From Trileptium ribeirensis (lineage: Eukaryota; Nematoda; Enoplea; Enoplida; Thoracostomopsidae), in contig JASANE010019240.1 of NCBI GenBank assembly GCA_030248225.1, positions 1 to 64,000 on the forward strand: a stretch of 64,000 nucleotides of DNA. The letters are read 5' to 3'. Of the stretch, positions 49,141-60,330 are shown in pieces. Made by a program: the position numbers and the translations under genes. The notes beneath the pieces were generated by a model, which was not told where the DNA came from, made no database searches, and saw only the letters and a program-made list of their open reading frames with translations. The stretch's first letter is position 1. Every line of letters begins with the position of its first letter.

Positions 49141-49734
49141 ATGCATTACATAAACATATCAATGCTGTTGAATTTTTAGCAAACTGCCATTTATATGTCT
49201 ACCAGTTAACTATTCCGCATTTGCTGAAACAGCTAAAATGATAAACTTTTGTTTGTTCACAAAAATTATATTGTACCCGTGAATGATCGGAGTTATAACA
49301 CCTGATAGTTGAGAAGGCCCAAAAATGTGTTTAGTGAATCGTGGCTACTTTCTCCTCACCATCTCTTCAGAAATAAACTTTTTACCAATATCTTCTTTCC
49401 TTTCCTATACTTTCCAACCCTTTGCCATTATTCCCCCTTTTCCCTGAAAGGTACAGTTTACCAACTTCCCTTTTGCTAAATCATACCCCTCCGTTTATCT
49501 TATGGGGCAATAATGCATTAAATTGAGTATAAGCAGACTTAGCTTTATCCTATAGCGAGGCACGTCTATCACATTGCCCTAGCTCAATGAAAGCCAACCA
49601 TGAAGACATAAATAGCAGCTTAGTAACACTGTCTAATTTTGCGCACGAATGAGCTCAGACAAGATATCTGTCCTGCGTAGTCCGGGCTCACCGCATATGA
49701 TGTAACACTGCCTTAGGCATAATGTTAACTTCTG
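49141..49734. other. Unannotated stretch, partly pyrimidine-rich
   Basis: A short pyrimidine-rich run at ~49370-49450 recalls the 44-kb tract. Nothing else was recognised. Confidence 0.45.
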
Positions 49735-50035
49735 CTTCTGGCTTCTGCCAAATTTTGAATTTCGTGGTTGGACAGCTGCGAAAATTCGAATGTGCCGCGC
49801 TGGCGAACTACCAAAATTTAGATATACCGCGCTGGACAGCTGCCAAAATTTGAAATTTATGCGCTGGACAGCTGCCAAAATTTGAATTTACCTCCTTGGA
49901 CTGCTACTAAAATTTGAATTGGCCGCGCTGGGTAACTGCCAAAATTTAAATTACCTGCGTTAGACACCTGGCAAAGTTTGAAATTCCCGCGCTAGAGAGC
50001 TGCCAAATTTTGAATTTACCGCGTTGGTTCGAACA
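49735..50035. repeat. ~36-bp minisatellite, about eight diverged copies
   Basis: The unit consensus is close to CCGCGCTGGACAGCTGCCAA followed by AATTTGAATTTA. Copies are recognisable by GCTGCCAAAATTTGAA and vary in length by a few bases. The array resumes at 50365, so it is split by the insert at 50040-50345. Confidence 0.88.
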
Positions 50036-50039
50036 GAAT

Positions 50040-50345
50040 TTGGCGATTTCAGTTTGCAGAAATTCTGTTCCCTAATGCATTATCATTTTAATTTGGATTA
50101 TACAGTGCTCGCGAACAAATGTAATGCAAAAGTGACGTCACAATCAAATCGAAAAATTGCGTTCTCAAAAATTTGGGTAAATTTACTTAAATTTTCGTGA
50201 ACACAAAATGGTTAGATTTCAATCGCGAGCGCGGTGTTCGCTCACAGATTTCCGCCGAATTTCAATTGATCAAAAAGCGTCCCGTAACAAATTTTATTCA
50301 AAAATGCAAAATAGGATGGTTGGCGGGGTAACCTTAAGTTTACTC
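50040..50345. mobile_element. Second, decayed copy of the 318-bp MITE family inside the minisatellite
   Basis: The right end ATAGGATGGTTGGCGGGGTA then ACCTTAAGTTTACTC (to 50345) matches the 48823-49140 terminal repeat. Internal words such as GTTCGCGAACA-type and GAATTTCAAT are also shared. The left terminal repeat is not recognisable, so the left boundary is approximate. Confidence 0.65.
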
Positions 50346-50364
50346 GCGTACCATTAAAATATAA

Positions 50365-50560
50365 ATTAACTGCGTTGCACTGCTACCAAAATTTGAATTT
50401 TCTGGGCTGTTGAACTGTCAAAATTTGAAATTACCTCGGTGGACAGCTGCCAAAATTAGAATTTACCTCATTGGATAGCCGCCAAAATTTGAATTTTCCC
50501 CGCTGGACCGGCGCCAAAGTTTGCATTTTGCCAAAATTTACCTTTCCCGCCTTTAAATAG
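50365..50560. repeat. Continuation of the ~36-bp minisatellite
   Basis: About four or five more copies carry the same CTGCCAAAATT.GAATTTACC core as 49735-50035, more diverged toward the right end. The same array flanking the decayed MITE supports insertion into a pre-existing array. Confidence 0.8.
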
Positions 50561-50660
50561 CAGTAAATGAAAAAAGCTACTTGGAGCCCCCCGCCCAGCG
50601 GGGGCGGGGATATCTAGGTCAAATGAGGGGGTAGCTTCGCAGGGGTTATGCATGTCAAAT

Positions 50661-50723
50661 GCGGGGATATTATTTGGGTCAGCGGGGGTAATATTTGGAT
50701 GAGCGGGGGTATCATTTGGGTCA
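50661..50723. repeat. 21-bp tandem repeat, three copies
   Basis: GCGGGGGTAATATTTGGGTC plus A repeats at 50661, 50682 and 50703, with one to three differences per copy. Diverged relatives extend left to ~50600. Confidence 0.9.
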
Positions 50724-53700
50724 ACTAATATTTTATGAAACTGCTACATGTAAATATTACAACCAAATTATAGATTAAATTGAGACTTTTTTACTCATGA
50801 CATTAACCTTACTTTCATATAAGTGAAATTATATTATCGTTTTAAACAATAACATGTAATATGTATTATAGATCAAAAATCTATTGCGTGTATGTTTATC
50901 AAGTACGAATGCAGCGTTGGTATTATTATATTAAGATGCCGTATATATGTAATAACGGCGACGCAGCTGCATGGCGCAACTTCCTAACACCATGCCCATA
51001 CGACCCCGGCTATCATAACCTCAAGGGCGGACCCTAAGTTTTCTATTTTAGCCACTTTTCTTGGTCAGACCCAAGAAGTTACGGAGCTTAGCAGGCCGCA
51101 GGCGCGCTTCACGGGGTGTGTTCGGACCCCGCCCGATTGGTTGCGCACGTGTCTAGTATCTTGGCATGATTGCTGAGGTCCCCCAGGGAGGTTGACACCG
51201 AAACCTGCTCACAGGCCATAATGTCGAACCAATATTCCCTGTCCTAGCCTAATGGAAGTTGTTTTGTCTAGCGTGACCTAAAGTAAAATGCGTGATAAGT
51301 TTGGTTTTGCTAGGTAAATTTTGAGTTCTGCTGCGTTATCCTTAGCCGAACACTTTGTCTGTTGTAGCCATGTGGCCCCCACAGGGTTCCGACATACCCT
51401 GAGAGTTTACCGTCGGGGTATCGATTTTGTAATGTGGTAATTTGACCGTATTAATGTCTAGTGATAAAGTTTTCCTAGTAAATTTTATCTTTCGTGTGAG
51501 CGTGACTGTGAAGTCAGTAAATTTGCTAAGTAATTTGGTGGACCATTCTCGCCGCAATACCATTACACAAACAGATCAATAATGGCGGCGGACCGCTCGT
51601 GTCAGGGCTTGGGGTATTTTCGTCCGCAAGCCGTGGCACGAAGGGTCGGCCCGTCCATTTGGACGTCCTTATCACGCCGGAGATAAACAACGCGGGACAC
51701 GTCAAATGATTTTCAAGATTTATTTCTAAAGTATAATACAGCATCCAAACGTGCACGGGTAACTGAGGCATCATCCTAATCAATAAAGATTGACATTGTC
51801 GCATCCGTTCATTCCCTCGTCTGTGTCCACAAAGGAAGCGGGGCGATGCATGCGAAGGCGTTCCCGGAAGTACCGGACCAAAATCTGAACCCGAGACGTC
51901 CGCGGTGGAACGTTAACTAACTCAGCTATAGCTCGGGTTACGCGTTCTGGCGTGCTTCGAAATTCGCTCTTGATAACGCGTGGCGTTATACTCACTTAGA
52001 AGACTGTGCGGGGATGGGGGGGCTTCATTGTCATCGAGTGGCTTCCACAGAAGAGGGGCATGAATCGGGGCACGAGTATGAACACAGCTATACGGTGAAG
52101 GTCAAGGCATGATTACATTACCGAAATTACTATGGTACAAGTCATTACTCAGCGATGGATCAACAATTGCTCCAAGGCCAGCAACCGAGTACTAGTGATC
52201 ATTGCATTACAAACGAGGTACCAGCATACTAATCAGATACGAAAACTCCGTCCGGCGTGCCTTCCTTGCTCATTAAATACTGACTAACATCCTTATCGAG
52301 TCCCTCACACCGTTTCGTCGTTAAAACAAACTTTTTCACTAATTTCGAATGGCTTATGTCAGAGTGTCTCCATATCTCCAGCCGCGGGTTGAGTATCCCG
52401 AGTCTCTGATAATTCACGTGGGATTAGCATACTTGGGCGATTTCTTAGGCGACCAATGTCGCTGTTTTAGTCGTTTCGGGTGAGCGTTTTCGCCTATTCT
52501 ATGGTCGGGGCCAGATTTACACTGAGGGGCGCGTTTGATCCCGGCGTATCGGGGGCACGGGGCGTTTCGCCCTCGGACGCGTCCGCGTCCCTTTTCTGGC
52601 TGTTGTTTCTTTGCTTGGGTCTTTGCTCTTTTCTTTTCTTGCTTTGTTTCCTTTGTTTCCTTTTGTTTCCCCTGCCTTTGCCGTCCTCTCTCTATCGTAG
52701 TCGGTTTGAGATTCTAGTACACTGTACGAATCGAAAGTGTACAGTGTCTCGACTGCACTATCGAGACTGTGCAGTCGAGTTATCACTAAAATTTTAATGA
52801 ATTTCCTCAGAACTCGATAGTCGAGTGGTCAATACCGAAATTTCTGCAGCGGGCTTAATTTCCCCGTGCAGGATCGAAACTCAATAAGGGAAAATGAAAA
52901 AGGAGAGAGACAAAATGACAAAAATCAAGGCAAGGGTATACATAGTACATAGCCTAACGGGCAAACCGAGCTAAAAACAAAAAAAACTTAAACTCAGCGA
53001 TCAAGTCGCTCCAAAAAGAAAACGGGGTTTTGCACTTACTCGGTTTGGGATCAAAATGGTTCGCGAGAGGTCGCGATTTTTTCTTTATTGAAAAGAGGAT
53101 GTTCTAGCCCATTTTTCTGTTTAAGGGCGGGGCATAGTGCCGAGCTTTTGGAAGCGGGCACGGTGGTGGATTATGATCTCTAACAATGCGGTCGGTTCAT
53201 TTTAGTACAGGGAGTTTTACCATTCACTATCGCCGAGCTTAACCACGGCTGCATGCTACGGTGAACGTCGGTAGACTTAATAGTTGAACAGAGACAATTT
53301 CGAGGCAAACATGGTGAGGCGATATCTTTTACAAGCGCCTAGTAAGTTTAGTCCTGAGGGGCCGCCAAGGGTTCGTGACATCGGTAGCTGATCCTTATGT
53401 AAAGCTGGCATCAACCGTCCTGTTGGCAAACAAATCAAACACTGGCCAAGATCGTGTGAAGATTGTAATAAAATCGCTCCTTGCGGAGTGCCAACGCCTT
53501 ATGCTCAAGCTGAAATCCTCTAGAATTTGTTTAGTCTTTAGTATTTCCCAAATTTTCTTAACTCAACTGACAAAATAAATTTTAGGGCTTTCTAAAGCCC
53601 GACAGAGGCTAATCCTCCGTCCCTAACTGCACGTCAGTCCGACCTCAAGCAGCGGCATGAGCATCGAACGATCTACTAAACTGTAATTTTGTAAACCATA

Positions 53701-54548
53701 AGCATAGTCAGAAGCAAGCGAATAAGCGAATCCTTATGATTTCGTGGTAAAGTTTTACCGTGGTCAGCTCAGGAAAATTCGACAGCCCTAACTCAAGAGT
53801 AATAAGTCATGTAAAAGCACGTGGACGAGAAGCGTCCATTTTGGTTTGCCTTACCTATGACCACGGGGAATCAGAACTACTTCGGCTTTTGTGTTCACAA
53901 CCTAACACCCCCCGTGCATTCGATCGCGATGCCTAAACGGAACTCGACTCGAGGAGGCTAGTCAAGGAACAGGTAAAAGTGTACTCAGATGACATGAAAA
54001 ACATGACGTCCTCTAGCGGGCGTCTGGTCAAGCTATCGGAGGTAAAATTATGCGACAATTGTTCAAATTTCAACGGTCTGTTACATTTTGCTCTGGGGAA
54101 AATAAACCCCCATTCATTCAGTTCTCTTCCTGACTTACAACCTTTGATCCGGGACAGCGATGGCTGGTCCCCTTCCGCGAGACGAAAATGTCAGCGCGGG
54201 TCCTCCAACGATCGAAGTCCATTCCACACGCGAACCAAAAACAAAAACAAGAAAGCACGGGAAAGTCGAAAATGTTGCGAAATAACTACAATAAAACATA
54301 AAAGATTTCAATGCTGTAAAAAACGAGGCTCAACAGCATGAACAGAAGCAGCGCGGCATTTCCACCAAGAAAACAAGGAAGAAAACAAGTGGTGGTAAGT
54401 ATAATCAATAGTATCCAGTGTTCTGTTTTTATGGACATTTTACAGTACCTACATTGTAGGTATGTACCTTGACTTGACTTAAAGCTTATCGGCGATACGG
54501 CATAGTTGCAGATCCCACTGTAGCTGCCCACATTTCATCACGACAAAG
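50724..54548. other. G+C-richer stretch without a recognised gene
   Basis: From ~50940 to ~54350 the base composition is visibly less AT-rich than the flanks. I checked the longer frames (51780-51995 minus, 52480-52797 plus, 53979-54341 plus) and found no domain I recognise. The last is Lys/Arg/Ser-rich at its end. It may be a decayed element or a single foreign insert. Hairpins at 52719-52826 are listed separately. Confidence 0.4.
52719..52826. other. Cluster of three perfect hairpins
   Basis: ACACTGTAC (52719-52727) pairs perfectly with GTACAGTGT (52739-52747), giving 9 bp with an 11-nt loop. Directly abutting, CTCGACTGCAC (52748-52758) pairs with GTGCAGTCGAG (52769-52779), giving 11 bp with a 10-nt loop. 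Farther on, ACTCGA (52812-52817) pairs with TCGAGT (52821-52826). The stems share GTCGAG and CACTG words, so the sequence could refold in more than one way. Confidence 0.85.
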
Positions 54549-54899
54549 TCATCGCCACTGCTGTCGATGTTGTGCGGCCTCCTTTGCATCGTTGATATTA
54601 GCATGTGCCTTTGTGAGAAACAGCGTACCCGTCAGGTCTTGTAGAACTTGACTGTTCCACGTTTTCTTGGGGGCATCCCGAAGCATTTTCCAGTCTGTTG
54701 GTTGGTCGGCAAACAGCAGCCGTTTGGGTAGTCGCGTTTCGTCCATTCTACTGACGTGTCCAAACCAACGTCCATATAAACCCATAATTTCAAGTTTCCC
54801 ACAGTATAACATGCAAGAAACGTATGTGTGGTAAAGGGAGGCAACTGGGGAGAAAGCGAAAGTGTTTATTCTTCGTTCCATGCGTTTTAAGACATTCAA
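54549..54899 (-). pseudogene. LINE (endonuclease/reverse transcriptase) 3'-end remnant
   Basis: The minus-strand frame contains GRWFGHVSRMDETRLPKRLL, then WKMLRDAPKKTWNSQVLQDL and AAQHRQQWR. This is the C-terminal signature 'RW.GHV.RM...RLP...L.......R..(G/A)(R/P)PKKTW...L..DL....A..R..WR' found after the reverse transcriptase in many animal non-LTR retrotransposons. The RT core itself was not found upstream (to ~55250), so this is a 5'-truncated fragment of ~100 residues. Confidence 0.7.
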
Positions 54900-55324
54900 T
54901 TTTACGCAGTATACGCAAGGGTGTATAGTGGAAGGAATTTTTGCTCTGGGTGTCCAAAACCCGACATATTGATCGATAAATAAACATTATTAGCTTCCTC
55001 AGTCTTTTTAAAGTTTCAGAAAGGCAATAATGCCATTGCAATACATTAAGCTTAATGTAAAAGTTATTTTTAATGCATTTTTAATCCACTATACCTTCAT
55101 TTCTTTCTTCATCTGTTTTACTACATATAAATTTCGAAGACCAGGTTCCGGTTCCGGTTTAAATAGAATGGTTCCGGTTATTCCCTGATATAATTATATG
55201 TGTATATATAATCAATAAAATTTTTCGCAATTTATATTACAATATGCTCAATGTTACTACCGCAACATACAATATTATTCGTAATAATCCCTGAATTTGA
55301 TTTACAACAGCTAAGAAAAAAACT
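54900..55324. other. AT-rich stretch with a CCGGTTCCGG patch
   Basis: No gene was recognised. GGTTCCGGTTCCGGTTTAAA near 55145 and GGTTCCGGTTATTCCCTGAT near 55172 resemble the GC-rich termini of the element that follows and may be a related fragment. Confidence 0.4.
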
Positions 55325-56035
55325 AGGGATGTACCGGGGCTTAGCCCCGGCCCCAGGCCGGAGCAACGTCGAAGCCCCGGGAAAGGTAAAATTTAGGTGC
55401 CGGGGCCGGGGCTACTGTTTCAGAAAAAAAAATTTTTGGTACCAAATTAGTAGAACAGATAAACAATCTGGAGCTTTAGCTGAAAATATAGTGCTTGCTA
55501 TTAGGACAGTGCAAATTCCACTGGACATTCCTGAAACTGTGAACTTTAGGTCGCAACGTATAGTTTATTAAACTATTAAACCAAAATGTTAACACGATTT
55601 GTGTTGAATTTTTGATATTTCAACAAAATTATTACGTATACGGACAAATATGGTTTTTTAAGAATAGTAATTAAACAATGATTTGGTTTTTGATATATTC
55701 GAATACATGCCAATGATGCATACATGCCAGAGGCTTAGAACCGCCCCCTGTGAGGGGGTAACCCCCGGTAGCCGGCGAAATTTTTCTAGAGGGGGAGGTC
55801 GGTACGGTAGTGAGGGCTTTCTTTTGGTCGCCGGCGCCAAATGTTCGCCTATGACTTCACCTCACTCTCCGGGGGTGGGGGTCAAGGTTCCCAGGGGGAT
55901 TTTACACTCTGCAATCCCCCTGTCGGGATGTATGTATGTATATGTGCTCTATATGCGCTGGAAAATCGAACACATAGCACTTTTCAGCCAGCCCCGATCC
56001 GGCCACGGCCGGGATAAGGTTAGCCCCGGCTCCGG
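55325..56035. mobile_element. GC-rich element with short inverted ends next to the 56-kb exon
   Basis: The left end GGGATGTACCGGGGCTTAGC has an inverted counterpart at the right (GCCCCGGCTCCGGTACAACA, ~56020-56037), giving a ~11-bp terminal inverted repeat TGTACCGGxGC. Internal blocks are rich in CCCC/GGGG (near 55740-55765 and 55870-55925). The boundaries and target duplication are unclear. The right end lies ~15 bp past the stop codon of the minus-strand exon, so it would sit in that gene's 3' UTR. Confidence 0.5.
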
Positions 56036-56051
56036 TACAACACTAAAGAAA

Positions 56052-56824
56052 CTATATCTGCAGCATACCCGAACCGGTGGCAATTGGCATATCATTCACT
56101 GATTTGTGTTCGCTAAGCTGTGACGACGACTCAATTGACGAGTCGCGACTTTCTTCGTTCGAATTTATCGTCAAACCGTGGGTTAATACGCCACCGCCAT
56201 CACTACCGTTAGCCACGGTTTGTTCGCACAAAACTATATCAGCATGCTGCAATGTTGATAGCGGAGCCTGCAGACTGGTGTAGCCGAGCGCTGGCGGCGT
56301 TGGTCCATTGTTAGCGTAGCCAATATCCCCGCCACTCACTCCATCGTTATCACCACCACCACTGCTGTTATTAGCTGCTGACAAGTTCGTTGGCGGCTGA
56401 TTATATGACGACGACGTGCCTTTGGTACAGTCAAGATTACAACTGTCGAGGTAACTGTTATTCGTCATTCCATGCTGATGGTGTGACATTCCGCCGCCAG
56501 CCGACGCCAGTCTAGTTCGCGGTAGTCCAACTGGACCACTCGGTGCAGGACCTACGACATTACTGATTGGCGACCGATATGGATAGCCACTGTTAACGCA
56601 ATGGCCCGAAGACAATCCCACATGTTCCAGCTGCTGTTGAAAGGCGGGGGCAAGATGTTGTGAAACAGCGTCATTTACAGGACTATTGGAACCGTGACCG
56701 ATATGCGACGATGGCTCAGGAGATTGTTCATGGTAACTACGCAAACCACTTTGATTTTGATAACTCATGACATTGTGCCCGGTGCCATATGAAGCCACAA
56801 ATTGCTGTTGCTGACTATGGTAAC
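56052..56824 (-). CDS. Last exon of a Gln/His/Ser/Gly-rich protein, probably a transcription-factor C-terminus
   Basis: The acceptor ACATTTTAG|GTTACC (minus strand, phase 1) opens an exon of about 257 codons ending at TAG 56052-56054 (C-terminus GSGMLQI). Composition is rich in Ser, Gly, Asn, Gln and His, with HSQQQQF, MSHHQHGM, SGGGDNDG and SSQLSEHKS stretches; no folded domain is visible. Such disordered tails are common after homeodomain, POU or LIM-homeodomain DNA-binding domains, but the diagnostic domain would lie in upstream exons that I did not find, so the family is inferred only. The open frame and clean acceptor support a real exon. The frame's first Met (56855) is upstream of the splice site and is not the start. 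Confidence 0.75.
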
Positions 56825-58970
56825 CTAAAATGTTTAACATAGATGGAAATTTCACGCCGCAAAGTTAAGCAGACAATAATGTTGTCTTGCCTGAGAGCAA
56901 ACTAATATTCATGTCCTAGATACGTACATATACTACATGGCTCTATAAATTTATGGTAGGGATAAGATTATTCAGCGTATGCAATATTGCGTCCGTTACG
57001 CAGTCACACTCTAATCAAGTCATAATCTGTCGCAATCCATGGTGAATGTAAACATTTTCTTAAATCCGCTTAGGCAAATACCTATGAAGTCAAAAACTTG
57101 TCATAGACACGTTTCTTAACTTCAATGGCACTGCTACTACAGTTCAGGACAACGTGCCGCGATGTTTATAAGTCTCACAACGACGGTTCTGAGCCGTTCC
57201 CAGCTTGAACATTATGGCCGTCAAGATGGTTATGTACAGAGAGATCTGATTCTGGGTTTGAGGGATTTTGGGATTTGGGAGTTGATAGCTCTTGTAAGAT
57301 AGTATTTGTAGTTAGGTGGACGGTTTTCAAGAATCTACAACACTCTGCGGATTCTCACCTGTTGAAAAGTTCCATAGAAGCTCGCTTGATTATGTATCCT
57401 AGTGAACATTAAAACCTATGTCTTGTGGTGTGAAGCCCAGCTATCGAAGCCAGGATTTTTTTGCGGTTTTCTAAATGCTCCGAATAATGTTTTTTCGAGA
57501 AAAACTTAGAGAATTGTAAAAATGTTTTAAAAGAAAATATGTTAAAAAGAATAGACGAAGATGGTTTAAACTTTTATACTATTCGGCTAGAACAAAATTG
57601 GACTATTTTAGTTGTTTTGTGTTAAGGTACAAACTACCAGCTTGAAAACATTCGAAAACGGCTTATTCTACGTTCGAGAATAAGTGCCCGAAATTAGAAT
57701 CTATGCGGCTTATCCGTTATATGTATACACATCCTAATAAACTGTAGCAACTCAGATACGTAAATACTCTCCCATTTTGTAACCCATAGCTAATTCAAAC
57801 CCCAAAATGTTTCTTTAACACAAATAGGTGCACAAAACTTAAGATTATCAATGTTCAGACAACGTCGAGTTAGATAACCTCTTCACACTGTGACAGATAT
57901 GTACATGAGTACCGAAATCTTTTAAAAACTAGGTCCACACATCCAGCATAATTCATTCGTTATCGGTTAAACATTATGGCAAACTAAAAAAATTAACAGA
58001 AGCAACTAAAATATAAACACCTACAGACAAGGTTTCATCACGTTTGAGCTTATGCCAACGCGCCAAAATTTTACATTTGCAATAATTAACTGCTTACACA
58101 CAAATTACGCGCATGGCTGTTCATGATTAAGCCATATCAAGTGCCGCCAGATTATGGTGATTATTACGAGGTCAAATTTGACGTCGTTTCATCCTTTGAA
58201 AGTCGCGCAGATAGGACAATTTAGAGACCATAAGACATTTATAGCACAAATCAAAAACTTATAACTAATATTTCTTTCTCAACTGACCAAAAAGAGGAGA
58301 AAAATTTCGTATTTAGCAAATCATTTTTGATGATCATTACAACTTGAAAAATTATCTCTTATGACGTGAGCGCCTAGCTTTTCCCTTGGGGAGCATATCA
58401 CGAAACTACACACATTGCTTTCATGCTGTTCAGCAGCCCCGAAAATCAGTAAACCCATTCTACTCCTCTACGCACAAGTCAACTGAAAAATACTAAAGCT
58501 TCAAATTTTGATGGCAATGTTGAGCATTTCCCTGTTTAACTTGAACCTTAATTAATGATGTGCAAATGTTTAACTGGTTCGGCAACCTTATAACTCTATC
58601 GGTCACGTCAAACCAGCTACTAGCTAAATTTGGCAAATTTTTTGAAATTTTACTTTAATTTTTTATAGCTTTTACACCTCCAACGTTTATTTACAGGAAG
58701 AAGGCAACGGGGCAGCCCTAACCCGTTCATACCGACCTCCTATCGTTTGCCCACTCCAGATTTTTACGCGCGGAATTCCCGGACAATAATTTTTCCGCTC
58801 ATATATTTTTGTGCTCGGCTTGGCTATATATCAAGATTGCCTTGCATTGTGGCTTGTAGGTGACCGTTATGCAGTTGTATATGTATTTCATTGCATTTAG
58901 TGTATTACTGAATAAACAATATATAGTGCGATTACACAAGTGGGATATTTTTCGGTATATATTGAAAATC
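56825..58970. other. Upstream intron of the 56-kb gene; no exon recognised
   Basis: AT-rich sequence without long open frames. It should contain intron sequence of the minus-strand gene, but no exon, RNA gene or repeat was recognised. Confidence 0.5.
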
Positions 58971-59150
58971 CCCCAAGTGGATTAGCCGCCCACGGCCTCG
59001 CGCGTCGGCTTGAGAAGTGAAAACCCCTTTAAAATTTTGGTACCAATAAAAGCTCGCATTCCCCAAGTGGATTAGCCGCCCACGGCCTCGCGCGTCGGCT
59101 TGAGAAGTGAAAACCCCTTTAAAATTTTGGTACCAATAAAAGCTCGCATT
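58971..59150. repeat. Perfect 90-bp tandem duplication
   Basis: The 90 bases at 58971-59060 (starting CCCCAAGTGGATTAGCCGCC, ending AAAGCTCGCATT) are repeated without a single difference at 59061-59150. The unit is GC-richer than its surroundings. Exact identity means a very recent duplication or an assembly slip. Confidence 0.97.
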
Positions 59151-59609
59151 CCGACTCGGCTGCTCCGACCAAATGTTTGTAGAAACAAAGCACTGGCCCG
59201 AAAGGATTGTATATTGCTGGCCTGTCTACATTGGGGGAAGGTGAAGAGACCCCGCCCACTTTCCAAATCACCCCATGTTCGTTCCCCCTCCCCCACTCCT
59301 CAGAAACCCCAACGTTCGACCTAATACAAATTTTATGTCCTAAAATTAGTATTTTTTCTTTGCAAATTGTTTTTAAACATTAATTACCACTATTCATAAT
59401 GATAAAACGCTGAAAATCAAAGCTTGAAAATACATGCACAGCAGTAACACTACATTGAAAACATGGAATATTTAGTAATTTTAAGCAAAATTTAGCCACC
59501 CGAAGCTCCCCCACTTTTAGGAGGGCTGTGAACAGGCCAGCATTGTGACCCCAGTTTTTAAGTCGGCAGACAAAAAAAAGATAAATCTGAAATCTAGGAC
59601 TTCGTGTCC

Positions 59610-60330
59610 AAAATAGCAAAGTCAGGGTCTGTTCTTTTAGCAACCCCCAGCCCAAATTTGGTCTATTTTGAAGAGCCGATTTTGGTACCAATTGATTCAG
59701 CTCGATGAGGCGGTTCAGAAAATACTCATTTTATCCACATCCCTAAAAAATATTTTTTCGATTTTTTGAGGTCCCAATGGGAACCCAAAATTTTTTTCGT
59801 CGGGATAAGGTCATGTTTGGCACCGTTTGATTGGTTTGATGAGAGTAATCTACTGGTGTGTATTTTATGGAAATCTGTGCCACCGTTCAAAAGGTTATGA
59901 GGGGGTACGTTATAAAGTTAGAAAAAAGAACAGCTTGGTGCGGGGGTTCGGGGGGCAGCCCCCCGACTTAGGCTTAGTGTATGTCTCATATAAGAACGTC
60001 CTTTCATTTCTGCCCTTCAGGGTTAGTTGGGCCCCTCATAACTTTCTAACGGTGGCGTAGATTTCAATAAAATACACACCAGAATTCTCTCACCAAACCG
60101 AGTCGAACGGTGCCCAACATGGCCATATTCCAAAGAAAAAAATTTTTGGGTTCCCATTGGGACCTTAAAAAAATCGAAAAAATATTTTTTAGGGATGTGG
60201 GTAAAATGAGTATTTTCTGAACCGCCTCATCGAGCTGAATCAATTGATACCAAAATCAGCTCTGTATCGTCAAAATTGACCAAATTCGGGCTGGGGGAGG
60301 GATAAAAGAAAAGTCCCCAGGACCTAACTT
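59610..60330. mobile_element. Foldback element with ~280-bp arms
   Basis: The left arm (~59610-59915) and right arm (~60020-60330) are inverted copies. For example, TCAGCTCGATGAGGCGGTTC near 59698 mirrors GAACCGCCTCATCGAGCTGA near 60220, and CCCAATGGGAACCCAAAA near 59773 mirrors its inverse near 60146. The arms are diverged. The loop holds a GGGGTTCGGGGGGCAGCCCC hairpin-like stretch also found near 1985. No coding sequence. Confidence 0.88.

Noticed and set aside
51060..51200. 5S rRNA-like words (AGAAGTTACGGAGCTTAGCA)
   Set aside because: Similarity is limited to one short stretch; the 5' half and internal control region of 5S rRNA are absent.
52517..52786. Lys/Arg-rich minus-strand frame
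   Set aside because: It is driven by a pyrimidine-rich run and overlaps the hairpin array; no recognisable motif.
53979..54341. 120-codon plus-strand frame with a basic, Cys-containing end
   Set aside because: It contains a CDNC word but no full zinc-finger pattern, and no splice or homology support.
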